9,231 nt of DNA from an uncultured Eubacteriales bacterium (GTDB taxonomy: Bacteria; Bacillota; Clostridia; Oscillospirales; CAG-272): NCBI GenBank assembly GCA_934446285.1, contig CAKSEI010000048.1, forward strand, positions 1 to 9,231. Reading direction: 5' to 3'. This document shows, one piece after another, positions 1 to 6,673 of the stretch. The stretch's first letter is position 1. Every line of letters starts with the position of its first letter. The translations under genes were made by a program, and so were the position numbers. The notes beneath the pieces were generated by a model. It worked only from the letters and a program-made list of their open reading frames with translations, made no database searches and had not been told where the DNA came from.

Positions 1-42
1 CTGCGTTACCGTAGATACGGCGAGTTCCGCGAAAGTGCCCAT
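1..42 (-). CDS. trpY: N-terminal 14 codons of probable tryptophan ABC transporter permease (TrpY-like), cut by window edge
   Basis: An ATG at 42-40 overlaps the TAA stop of the upstream substrate-binding protein gene by one base (TAATG), a common sign of translational coupling. The frame stays open to the window edge and reads MGTFAELAVSTVTQ. In trpXYP-type operons the lipoprotein gene is usually followed by a multi-pass permease and then an ATPase, and such permeases often start with a short amphipathic stretch ending in a Thr/Ser-Gln pair before the first membrane helix, which this fits. Only 14 residues are visible, so the identification rests on operon logic and the overlap, not on domain evidence. 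Another small gene of the operon is possible. Confidence 0.5.
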   Translation of the reverse strand, partial: MGTFAELAVSTVTQ

Positions 43-1022
43 TATTCAGCCTCTACAGCCTTAGACGCTATATCGTCGGGAAGGGTTATATTCATCTCTG
101 AGAGTGCCGAGGAGTTTACGTAAATACCGTACTCAGTGACAGTCTCAAAGGGCATGTCGGTGCACTTTGCCTCGCCGCGCAGAACCTTTGCAGCCATCTT
201 GCCTGCCTGCTTGCCCAGCTCTACGTAGTCGATACCTGCGGAAGCAACGCATCCGCCCTTGACCTGCTCAACCTCACTGCCGTATACGGGTATTCCTGCC
301 TCGTTTGTCTTATCGAGCACGGACGCGAGCACGCCGACGACGTTATTGTCGGTGAGGTTGGAAATCGCGTCTACATCGCGGCTGATAAGGGTATCTATCG
401 CCTGAGTTACCTCGGACTGAGCCGTTACGCCTATATCGTCAATCTTAAAGCCGTAGTTGCCCGCCTTCTCCTTGTATTCCTCTATTGCGGAAACGGAGTT
501 AGGCTCGCTTGTCGTATATACGATGCCTATGGTTTTTGCCTCCGGCTGCAGCTTTCTTATGAGGTCGAGCTGAGCCTCTACGGGCAGCTTATCCGAGACA
601 CCCGTTACGTTTCCGCTGTCAAGCTTTGCTTTAACGGGATCTGTTATAGCATTGAATATAACCGGAATGTTTTTATCCTCTGCCGCAGCAAAGCAGGCTG
701 TAGCGGAGTTGGTCGCGATACCGCACATGAGCGCGACATTCTTCGCCGAGAAATTCTGTGCTATCTGAGTAGCTATATTGTCATCAAATCCCGCATTCTG
801 ATAATCTATCTCAAAGTCCGTGCCCTCGGCAAGGCCCGCTTCCTTAAGTCCCTCGATAAAGCCCGTGCGGCAGTTATCAAGCGCCGGATGCTCGCCGTAC
901 TGCGAAATTCCTATGACGGGAACACTCTTTTTCTCTTCGGACTCCTGCTTTCCGCACGATGCGAAAATAAGTGATGTAAGTACCGTACCGATTGCAACCG
1001 CTGCCGTAATAATTCTTTTCAT
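42..1022 (-). CDS. trpX: Tryptophan-type ABC transporter substrate-binding lipoprotein (TrpX-like)
   Basis: This 326-aa protein belongs to the ABC substrate-binding family represented by TrpX and related uptake lipoproteins (Pfam ABC_sub_bind type). It begins with a lipoprotein signal: K2-R3, a hydrophobic stretch at about 4-19, then FASC with Cys23 as the probable lipidated residue, so the mature protein should be anchored on the outer face of the membrane. The mature region opens with PVIGISQYGEHPALD, a typical first strand of this family. Further family-like segments are the GIATNSAT region near residue 100, PVIFNAITDPVKA, and IGIVYTTSEPNS near residue 168. Length is normal. The ATG at 1022 has AGGGAG eight bases upstream at 1036-1031. 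The gene lies behind a T-box with a Trp specifier, which supports tryptophan rather than another ligand, and overlaps the next operon gene by one base. Ligand identity is inferred from the riboswitch; family membership is fairly sure. Confidence 0.85.
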   Translation of the reverse strand: MKRIITAAVAIGTVLTSLIFASCGKQESEEKKSVPVIGISQYGEHPALDNCRTGFIEGLKEAGLAEGTDFEIDYQNAGFDDNIATQIAQNFSAKNVALMCGIATNSATACFAAAEDKNIPVIFNAITDPVKAKLDSGNVTGVSDKLPVEAQLDLIRKLQPEAKTIGIVYTTSEPNSVSAIEEYKEKAGNYGFKIDDIGVTAQSEVTQAIDTLISRDVDAISNLTDNNVVGVLASVLDKTNEAGIPVYGSEVEQVKGGCVASAGIDYVELGKQAGKMAAKVLRGEAKCTDMPFETVTEYGIYVNSSALSEMNITLPDDIASKAVEAE

Positions 1023-1084
1023 TTTTAATTCTCCCTAAGTGTTTTGACTGAATTTTTTGTTTTTGGTTTTGTGAAAAAAGAAAC

Positions 1085-1117
1085 TCAGCCTCGCCACATT
1101 CCCTCAAGTATAAACAT
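1085..1117 (-). CDS. Possible 10-codon leader minigene (MFILEGMWRG) between T-box terminator and trpX
   Basis: Just after the T-box terminator the minus strand carries a perfect GGAGG at 1130-1126, eight bases before an ATG at 1117-1115. The frame reads MFILEGMWRG and ends with TGA at 1087-1085. The ribosome binding site is stronger than that of trpX itself. The peptide contains one Trp codon, which is rare enough to be notable in the leader of a tryptophan operon, although one codon is not proof of attenuation. Alternatively, the ILEGMWRG string resembles the beginning of short clostridial hypothetical proteins, and this could be the stump of such a gene; that is from memory and unverified. 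It could affect trpX translation or readthrough. Real translation is plausible; function is unknown. Confidence 0.35.
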   Translation of the reverse strand: MFILEGMWRG

Positions 1118-1132
1118 CGTTTTTTCCTCCGG

Positions 1133-1170
1133 AAATAAAAATAAACCTGTCCCATGATAATGGGACAGGT
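1133..1170 (-). terminator. Regulated intrinsic terminator of the T-box
   Basis: A perfect 11-bp inverted repeat (1170-1160 with 1155-1145, loop of four bases at 1159-1156) is followed on the minus strand by TTTATTTTTATTT at 1144-1133. The upstream arm contains the CCTGTCCC that the antiterminator also needs, so the two structures exclude each other, as expected for a T-box switch. Confidence 0.92.
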
Positions 1171-1400
1171 AGTAAAACCTGCGGTGCCACCCAAATTGAT
1201 GCAAGCATCCTCTCTCATGCACTGTCATGCATGTCTGCGCTGGTAACGGAAGCAGAGAATCCGTTGACTGCTACTTGCCTCGCGGCTTTCGGTCACCCTC
1301 AGGAGTCCATTCGCTCTCCCATGAAGACCGTCTCGCACCGACCGACGGCTCTCTGAACATCACTCGGAAAGAGTTACTTACTCTCCCTCTTCGGTTTATG
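1133..1400 (-). promoter_or_regulatory. T-box riboswitch, tryptophan-specific (UGG specifier)
   Basis: The leader holds the signature T-box GGGTGGCACCGCAGG at 1192-1178. Stem I can be traced. The base GGGAG pairs with CTCCT; the specifier loop has AGTA on the 5' side and GAA-TGG-ACTCC on the 3' side, giving specifier TGG (Trp) at 1309-1307; CTCTTTC pairs with GGGAGAG; and the distal part has CCGTC/GACGG with a GGTGCGA loop. The antiterminator forms from GGG..GCAGG (1192-1178) with CCTGTCCC (1169-1162), leaving the tRNA-binding bulge TGGC at 1189-1186. Its variable base C pairs with discriminator G73, which bacterial tRNA-Trp carries, so specifier and bulge agree. The same CCTGTCCC otherwise forms the terminator. 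Uncharged tRNA-Trp should therefore permit transcription of trpX and downstream genes. The 5' end is set by the promoter and is approximate. Confidence 0.93.
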
Positions 1401-1405
1401 CAAAG

Positions 1406-1434
1406 ATTATATCACTGACCTTTTGCTTTGTCAA
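1406..1434 (-). promoter_or_regulatory. Sigma-A promoter of the T-box/trpX operon
   Basis: The minus strand has TTGACA at 1434-1429 and TATAAT at 1411-1406 with a 17-base spacer, a full consensus match. The start of transcription should be near 1400, just ahead of T-box stem I. Its strength fits a gene controlled mainly by transcription termination rather than initiation. Confidence 0.9.
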
Positions 1435-1454
1435 TAGCTTTTTTTAAAAAACTC

Positions 1455-1485
1455 AAAAAATTTCCCGGCAGTCTCCCGCCGGGAA
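1455..1485 (-). terminator. Intrinsic terminator of the marR-ABC exporter operon
   Basis: The 8-bp GC-rich stem TTCCCGGC/GCCGGGAA (1485-1478 with 1469-1462) has an eight-base loop and is followed on the minus strand by A and then six T at 1460-1455. It starts 13 bases past the stop codon of the 642-aa ABC protein and only about 20 bases before the -35 box of the T-box promoter, so it insulates the two minus-strand operons. Confidence 0.88.
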
Positions 1486-1498
1486 TTTTCACTCTATG

Positions 1499-3427
1499 TC
1501 AGTCAAGCTCGCGTTTGCCCGTATACAGCTCGTAATATCTGCCTCTGAGAGCTATAAGCTCGTCATGACTTCCCCTCTCCACTATCTCGCCGTGCTCGAG
1601 CACCATTATCGCGTCCGCATTACGGACGGTAGACAGTCTGTGAGCGATAACGAACGTCGTTCGGTCGGTCATCAGTCTGTCCATTCCGTGCTCTATGTGC
1701 ATTTCAGTTCTCGTATCGACCGAGGACGTAGCCTCGTCGAGAACAAGTATCGGCGCGCGACTGAGGGCTGCACGCGCAATATTAAGTAACTGCCTCTGCC
1801 CCTGCGAGAGGTTCATACCGTCTCCCTTGAGCATAGTGCAGTAGCCGTCAGAGAGCCTCATTATAAACGAATGGGCGCTTGCCGTCTTTGCGGCGGCTAT
1901 GACCTCCTTGTCCGTAGCATCCAGTCTGCCGTAGCGAATATTATCCATGACCGTACCCGTGAAGAGGTGCGTGTCCTGAAGAACCATGGCAATATTCCTT
2001 CGCAGATAGTCGCGGTCGTAGTCGCGTATATTCTCACCGTCTATTGTTATCTTTCCCTCGTTTATATCGTAGAAACGGTTGAGAAGATTGGTAACGGTAG
2101 TCTTGCCCGCACCCGTCGAGCCTACAAATGCTATTTTTTGTCCCGGCTTTGCATAAAGCGAGATATCCTTTAATATCACCTTGTCGGGAGTATATCCGAA
2201 CGTCACGTGTGAAAGCTCTATATTGCCGCGTATACCGTCCGTCAGTCCCTTGCCCGCATAGCTCTCCGGCGGAGGAAGTATCGGCTGCGCGCCCTCGGGC
2301 AGCTTCGGAATATCCGCCTCCTCGGGGGTGATGTCCATTATGCCGAAAACGCGCTCCGCACCTGCAAGAGCAGCGAATATCGTCGATGTCTGCTGGGATA
2401 TCATGTTTATCGGCATGGAAAATTGCCGTGAGAAATTGCAGAATGTCGCAAGTCCGCCTACGTCAAATCCCCTGAATAAGCATAAAAGTCCTCCGACTCC
2501 GGCAGTCACGGCATAGCTTATCTGGCTTGTGTTTCCCATGATAGGTCCCATCACGCCGCCGTAGAACTGCGCCTTAAACTGCTTGTCACGCATATCGTCA
2601 TTGAGCGTGTCGAATTCTTCCTCGCAGATTTCCTCGTGGTTAAAGACCTTTACGACCTTAGAGCCGGTGACCGTCTCCTCAATATAGCCGTTGAGTGCGC
2701 CGAGCGCCGACTGCTGCGCGGAGTAATATTTCCCGCTCCTGCCCGCGATTGCCATTCCTCCGCGCATAAATATCGGGATAAAGGCGACGGTCACGAGCGT
2801 AAGGATTATATTCGTAGACACCATGAGAGCGAATGTTCCGATAAGCGAAATAACGCCCGAGACAAGACTCGTCACGGTATTGTTGACCATAGTATCAATA
2901 TTGTCGATATCGTTTGTAAAACGACTCATTAGTTCGCCCGTGGTATTCGTATCAAAATAGCGGACGGGCAGCGTCTGCAGCTTGCGGAAGAGGTCGTTTC
3001 GCAGCGTCTCCATCGAGTTCTGCGATACAGTCATCATCAGCCTCGCCTGAATATACGACGTCACAACTCCCACGGCGTATATCACCACGAGGATTATGAG
3101 TATGCGGGCGAGTGCCTGAATGCGAGCCTCTGCCGCCACGGAGGAATCGACAGCCGCATTTATTACGTATCTGAGCATATAAGAGCCGGCAAGCGATGTT
3201 ACGGTCGATACAAGCATACATAGGAGTACGACGGCGAGCATCCACTTGTATCTCGCAATATATGTCCAAAGGCGCGCGACGGTCTTGCCGATATTCTTCG
3301 GCTTTCCCTTACCCCTGCCGCGCCCTCCGGGGCCTCCCGGTCCGCCCGGTCCTCCGGGACCGCGGCGCTTTTCGTTTACGCTGCCGCGATATCTTTTTCT
3401 TAATTCTTCGAGATTTCTACCTGCCAT
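1499..3427 (-). CDS. ABC exporter half-transporter with canonical ATPase site (second subunit of a heterodimer)
   Basis: This 642-aa protein has an N-terminal six-helix exporter domain (about residues 45-350) fused to an ATPase domain. It carries Walker A GSTGAGKTT at 436-444, signature LSQGQ at 540-544, Walker B ILVLDEAT with catalytic Glu565, a D-loop SSVD, and switch His596 in IAHRLS. The signature has Gln in place of the usual first Gly of LSGGQ; in a head-to-tail dimer this motif faces the degenerate site of the partner. The N-terminus holds a charged segment and a Gly-Pro-Gly-rich run at residues 23-35, longer than in most relatives. The start ATG lies two bases after the stop of the upstream subunit, with AAGGGGG at 3442-3436 as ribosome binding site, so the two are co-translated. 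Family resemblance is to multidrug/lipid-type heterodimeric exporters (LmrCD/BmrCD kind). The substrate cannot be read from sequence. Confidence 0.93.
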   Translation of the reverse strand: MAGRNLEELRKRYRGSVNEKRRGPGGPGGPGGPGGRGRGKGKPKNIGKTVARLWTYIARYKWMLAVVLLCMLVSTVTSLAGSYMLRYVINAAVDSSVAAEARIQALARILIILVVIYAVGVVTSYIQARLMMTVSQNSMETLRNDLFRKLQTLPVRYFDTNTTGELMSRFTNDIDNIDTMVNNTVTSLVSGVISLIGTFALMVSTNIILTLVTVAFIPIFMRGGMAIAGRSGKYYSAQQSALGALNGYIEETVTGSKVVKVFNHEEICEEEFDTLNDDMRDKQFKAQFYGGVMGPIMGNTSQISYAVTAGVGGLLCLFRGFDVGGLATFCNFSRQFSMPINMISQQTSTIFAALAGAERVFGIMDITPEEADIPKLPEGAQPILPPPESYAGKGLTDGIRGNIELSHVTFGYTPDKVILKDISLYAKPGQKIAFVGSTGAGKTTVTNLLNRFYDINEGKITIDGENIRDYDRDYLRRNIAMVLQDTHLFTGTVMDNIRYGRLDATDKEVIAAAKTASAHSFIMRLSDGYCTMLKGDGMNLSQGQRQLLNIARAALSRAPILVLDEATSSVDTRTEMHIEHGMDRLMTDRTTFVIAHRLSTVRNADAIMVLEHGEIVERGSHDELIALRGRYYELYTGKRELD

Positions 3428-3429
3428 CT

Positions 3430-5211
3430 TTATGCCCCCTTTTTGCCGTCTGTCTGGGAGTTAAAGATTTCCCTGTATTCTTCGTTGATCTTAAGCAGTT
3501 CGTCGTGCGTACCGACTCCCGTTATTTTCCCGTTGTCCATTACGACAATAAAGTCGGCATCCTTTACCGAGCTTATCCTCTGCGCAATTATGATTTTCGT
3601 CGAGCCCTGCAGCTCCTGCGCAAAGGCGCGGCGTATCTGTGCCTCGGTTGCGGTATCCACCGCGCTCGTCGAGTCGTCGAGAATTAAGATTTTCGGTTTT
3701 TTCAGAAGTGCGCGGGCAATGCACAGCCTCTGTTTCTGTCCGCCAGACACGTTTGTTCCTCCTTGGTCAAGGTCAGAGTCGTAGCCCGCAGGAAAAGACG
3801 AAACAAATTTATCCGCCTGTGCATACCCCGCAAAGGTCTTTATCTCCTCGTCGTCCGCGTTCCCGTCTCCCCAGAGGAGATTGTCCTTTATCGTGCCGGA
3901 GAAAAGAACATTTTTCTGCAGCACCATGCCTACGCCGTCACGCAGATTTTTGAGAGAATAGTCGCGCACGTTCACTCCGTCGACACTGACCTCTCCCCCG
4001 TCGCAGTCGTAGAGACGCGCGATAAGCGAAACAAGCGTACTCTTCCCGCAGCCCGTTGAGCCTATTACACCGACGGTAGAGCCAGCCGGAATTTTCAGAT
4101 TTATCCCGTCGAGCACCTTTTCTTCACTGTTCTTATAGTAGCGGAAAGTAACGTCCCGGAACTCTATTTCGCCCCTCTCGACGCGTCTGTCGGGACAGGC
4201 TGCCCAGTCGTCAGAGATATCGGGTTTTTCGTCGAGAACCTCGCGCAAACGCTTTGCCGACGCCAAGGCACGGGACAGCATCATAAACATCATCGTCACC
4301 ATCATCAGCGACGAAAGAATCTGAGTTATGTAAGTTACAAATGCTGTAAGATCCCCCGCCGTCATGCTGCCGCCGACAACCATTCTGCCGCCGAACCACA
4401 TCACGGCGATAGTGGTGATATTCATGCACAGGGTCATCACCGGGCTCATCATTATCATAATTGACATAGCGCCCATTCCCGTGCGTTTGAGCGTTAAGTT
4501 CGCGCGTGCGAATTTTTCGTTCTCATAATCCTCTCGGACAAAGCTTTTTACGACTCTGACGTTCGTAATATTCTCCTGCACGGTAGAGTTAAGCTCATCG
4601 ATTTTCGACTGTACTGCGGAGAACCTGCTGAATCCCTTGACGATAAAGAATGATATTGCCGCTATCAAAAGAGGAACCGCCACGCACAGCACGAGAGTAA
4701 GACGTGCATTCAGCAGCACCGCCATTATTAGTGCACCTATGAGCATACCGGGCGCGCGCAGGGCCATACGCAGCATCATATTTAAGAAATTCTGCATCTG
4801 AGTTACATCGTTCGTCAGACGCGTGACAAGCGAGCCGGTCGAGAATTTGTCTATATTTGAGAAAGAGAAGCCCTGTACCTTTCTGTACACATCGCTGCGC
4901 AGGTCGGAGGCAAAGTTTACCGACGCCTTTGCGCCGAAGTACGCCCCGCCGACGCCGCCGAGCATCATGAGCACGGCGGTTATTATCATTCCGACCATGA
5001 CCGCTATGACAAAGGTATAGTTGCTGCCGAACATGTCATACAACCGCCTGACGACAGGGCTTGTTATTTCCTCGCCCCTAACGCCGCTGTCGATGATATA
5101 TCCGAGCAGCTTCGGCATAAGGACTTCGCCAAGGACCTCGACAATCATACAGACAGGACCTATAATAAAGTATGCAAGATACGGCTTTATGTATTTGTAC
5201 CAGTGCTTCAA
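3430..5211 (-). CDS. ABC exporter half-transporter with degenerate ATPase site (first subunit of a heterodimer)
   Basis: This 593-aa protein has a six-helix exporter domain (about residues 1-310) followed by an ATPase domain. Walker A GSTGCGKST is at 384-392, signature VSGGQ at 488-492, and Walker B ILILDDST has Asp513 where the catalytic Glu normally stands. The switch His is replaced by Gln544 in IAQRIS. Asp plus Gln is the known pattern of the non-hydrolysing site in heterodimeric exporters, and it is complementary to the canonical partner encoded next. The start is TTG at 5211: a TAA lies in frame just upstream at 5218-5220, no ATG occurs before residue 22, and the encoded MKHWYKYIKPY is a normal family N-terminus. 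GGGG at 5225-5222 could serve as ribosome binding site. It sits 15 bases after the MarR gene. Substrate unknown; drug or lipid efflux is the usual guess. Confidence 0.93.
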   Translation of the reverse strand: MKHWYKYIKPYLAYFIIGPVCMIVEVLGEVLMPKLLGYIIDSGVRGEEITSPVVRRLYDMFGSNYTFVIAVMVGMIITAVLMMLGGVGGAYFGAKASVNFASDLRSDVYRKVQGFSFSNIDKFSTGSLVTRLTNDVTQMQNFLNMMLRMALRAPGMLIGALIMAVLLNARLTLVLCVAVPLLIAAISFFIVKGFSRFSAVQSKIDELNSTVQENITNVRVVKSFVREDYENEKFARANLTLKRTGMGAMSIMIMMSPVMTLCMNITTIAVMWFGGRMVVGGSMTAGDLTAFVTYITQILSSLMMVTMMFMMLSRALASAKRLREVLDEKPDISDDWAACPDRRVERGEIEFRDVTFRYYKNSEEKVLDGINLKIPAGSTVGVIGSTGCGKSTLVSLIARLYDCDGGEVSVDGVNVRDYSLKNLRDGVGMVLQKNVLFSGTIKDNLLWGDGNADDEEIKTFAGYAQADKFVSSFPAGYDSDLDQGGTNVSGGQKQRLCIARALLKKPKILILDDSTSAVDTATEAQIRRAFAQELQGSTKIIIAQRISSVKDADFIVVMDNGKITGVGTHDELLKINEEYREIFNSQTDGKKGA

Positions 5212-5226
5212 AGCCTTTTACCCCGC

Positions 5227-5685
5227 TTATTTTTTATCGCATTTACAGGGCTTTTTACCCGTCAGGTTAAAGAATATACGGTCGAGCAGCGACATAAGCT
5301 GTTCAATTTCTTCCATGCTCATATCCTTTACCGCTTCCCTGTCCATAGTCTGTACAAGCTGTCTCGACGCCTCATCAAATGCCTTGCCCTTTTCGGTCAT
5401 GTAAACGCGTACCGCACGCAAGTCAATATCGTCCGGAATACGTTTGACGTATCCCTCTTCCTCCATCTTTTTTAGAGTGATGCTTATTGTGGGAGGCTTG
5501 AGATTTGTCGCACGGGCAAGAGTCAGCTGCGTCGCCCCCTCGTTTCTCGAGAGGTGGAAGAGCAGATGTCTGTAGCTTTCGTTTAGTCCGCGCTCGCTTG
5601 CAAGTTCGCTTATACGATTGTGAAATATCTTAGAGAGTGCGTTAATCGCCATAAACGGACGATTTTCAGGTGTATTGGTGTTCAT
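5227..5685 (-). CDS. MarR-family transcriptional regulator, likely repressor of the ABC exporter operon
   Basis: This 152-aa protein shows the MarR winged-helix fold. The helix-turn-helix lies about residues 50-80 (ATQLTLARATNLKPPTISIT, then KKMEEEGYVKR), and the wing carries the hallmark DxRxxRV pattern (DLRAVRV) near residues 87-93 followed by MTEKGKAFDE. The N- and C-terminal helices that make the dimer interface are present and length is typical. The tail ends in KPCKCDKK, holding the protein's only two cysteines (147 and 149). The ATG at 5685 has GGAGG six bases upstream at 5696-5692. It is the first gene of an operon with two ABC exporter halves, a very common arrangement in which the regulator represses its own operon until a small ligand binds. 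The ligand is unknown. A divergent gene starts 151 bp away and may share control. Confidence 0.93.
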   Translation of the reverse strand: MNTNTPENRPFMAINALSKIFHNRISELASERGLNESYRHLLFHLSRNEGATQLTLARATNLKPPTISITLKKMEEEGYVKRIPDDIDLRAVRVYMTEKGKAFDEASRQLVQTMDREAVKDMSMEEIEQLMSLLDRIFFNLTGKKPCKCDKK

Positions 5686-5700
5686 GATAAACCTCCGATA

Positions 5701-5720
5701 TAATTTGTTTTCTAACTAAT
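5701..5720 (-). promoter_or_regulatory. Candidate MarR operator (imperfect palindrome)
   Basis: Between the -10 box and the ribosome binding site of the MarR gene, the minus strand reads ATTAGTT-AGAA-AACAAAT-TA. The 7-base arms match at six positions. MarR-family operators are commonly AT-rich palindromes of 16-20 bp placed over the promoter or early transcript, so position and shape fit, but AT-rich intergenic DNA yields such sequences easily. Confidence 0.35.
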
Positions 5721-5723
5721 GAC

Positions 5724-5752
5724 AGTATATATATTTTCGGTTTGAATGTCAA
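5724..5752 (-). promoter_or_regulatory. Sigma-A promoter of the marR-ABC operon
   Basis: The minus strand has TTGACA at 5752-5747 and TATACT at 5729-5724 with a 17-base spacer. Initiation is expected near 5717, giving a leader of about 30 bases before the MarR start. The promoter is strong enough to need a repressor. Confidence 0.85.
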
Positions 5753-5793
5753 GACATTTTGTGAAAATTCATATTTTTTTCACAGCACGGTAT

Positions 5794-5799
5794 TATAAT
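5794..5799 (+). promoter_or_regulatory. Possible -10 box for the divergent membrane protein gene
   Basis: TATAAT lies 37 bases before the ATG of the plus-strand gene. No good -35 match is found at 16-18 bases upstream (the 17-base position reads ATATTT), and there is no extended -10 TG. It may be a weak or activator-dependent promoter. Confidence 0.45.
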
Positions 5800-5836
5800 G
5801 TAGTTACCCGAAAGGTAAAAAGTTGAAGGAGTACAA

Positions 5837-6673
5837 ATGGACGGTAATACTCGGCACGGGCGCTCGCTCGGGGCAAAGCTCATCACTGCGCAGCTCATAG
5901 CGGGAGCGGCGGTCATGCTGCTTGAGGCAGTATGCAGATTTACGAAATATTTAATGCCGATGACACTCTCGCTTTTGATATGTTTCCTTATATATACCGC
6001 AATCTGCATTGCATTATGCTTTGTCGACGGCGTAAAAAGGCTGTACGTCGGTATAAAGTCAAATCCGGAAGGAGCGGACATCACGCGCTCGTTTCTCCGC
6101 TTTTGCGCTGTCTCGGTACTTGCCGTCGCCGTAAGTTTTCTATGTATAATGTTTTTTCCCGACTTCGCGTCAGCGGGTGAAATGTCACTGCCCGACGGCG
6201 AATATGCCGCCGCCCTCACTGCTTTTTTTACAGCTCTGCGCGACAAAGGCTATATGAGCCCCCTCTTTTCTGTTTCCGTAGTTGCATCTGCCGGTGTCGG
6301 CATTCTCGGCTCCGCGTCCGTCTGTTTCTGTGCTGCTGCAGGTGCAAAATGGCGCGAGCACCCTTTCGTCGGATTTCTCTTCGGAGTATTTGTATTTGAC
6401 TTATTAAACTCTTTTGTCAACTCTCTGCTGTACAGCATCTGCGCACGCGTATCCCCGGGACTTGTCACCGTGTCATCCGCTGTCTCGAGTTTTTTGTCTG
6501 TAGATACAACCTCCCCCGTCAAGTCTCTGACTCAGATGACCGAACTGATGCCCGTCGCGACGGAATACTGCAAGCTGACGGCGCTCAGCTCTCTCCTGAC
6601 CATCGTCTCGACCGTCACCTGCCTTATCACCGCATCATTCTTTTTAGGTGCTAAACGCATGACGGACAGGTAA
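5837..6673 (+). CDS. Multi-pass membrane protein of unknown function
   Basis: I do not recognise this 278-aa protein. It has about six hydrophobic segments, at roughly residues 15-33, 41-63, 86-107, 143-170, 177-203 and 247-272. A Ser/Thr-rich loop lies between the fifth and sixth, and a short acidic loop with DFASAGEMSLPDGEY follows the third. No lipobox, catalytic motif or ATPase motif is visible. Several cysteines (33, 49, 57, 61, 90) fall in the membrane segments. The ATG at 5837 is preceded by AAGGAG at 5826-5831, five bases away. The gene is divergent from the MarR-ABC exporter operon with a 151-bp shared intergenic region. Size and helix count would allow a transporter subunit of the ABC-2 kind, but that is a guess. 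The coding call is firm: clear ribosome binding site, full-length open frame and coherent helix pattern. Confidence 0.82.
   Translation: MDGNTRHGRSLGAKLITAQLIAGAAVMLLEAVCRFTKYLMPMTLSLLICFLIYTAICIALCFVDGVKRLYVGIKSNPEGADITRSFLRFCAVSVLAVAVSFLCIMFFPDFASAGEMSLPDGEYAAALTAFFTALRDKGYMSPLFSVSVVASAGVGILGSASVCFCAAAGAKWREHPFVGFLFGVFVFDLLNSFVNSLLYSICARVSPGLVTVSSAVSSFLSVDTTSPVKSLTQMTELMPVATEYCKLTALSSLLTIVSTVTCLITASFFLGAKRMTDR

Noticed and set aside
877..1218. Open minus-strand frame of 113 codons across the T-box terminator and the trpX start
   Set aside because: It runs through the structured T-box leader and into trpX in another frame, with no ribosome binding site of its own.
1227..1418. Plus-strand frame of 63 codons opposite the T-box
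   Set aside because: It is the reverse side of the T-box stem I and stem II structures; the RNA structure on the minus strand explains the sequence.
3196..3687. Plus-strand frame of 163 codons opposite the junction of the two ABC genes
   Set aside because: It is antisense to two certain genes, with low-complexity Arg-rich translation and no start signal.
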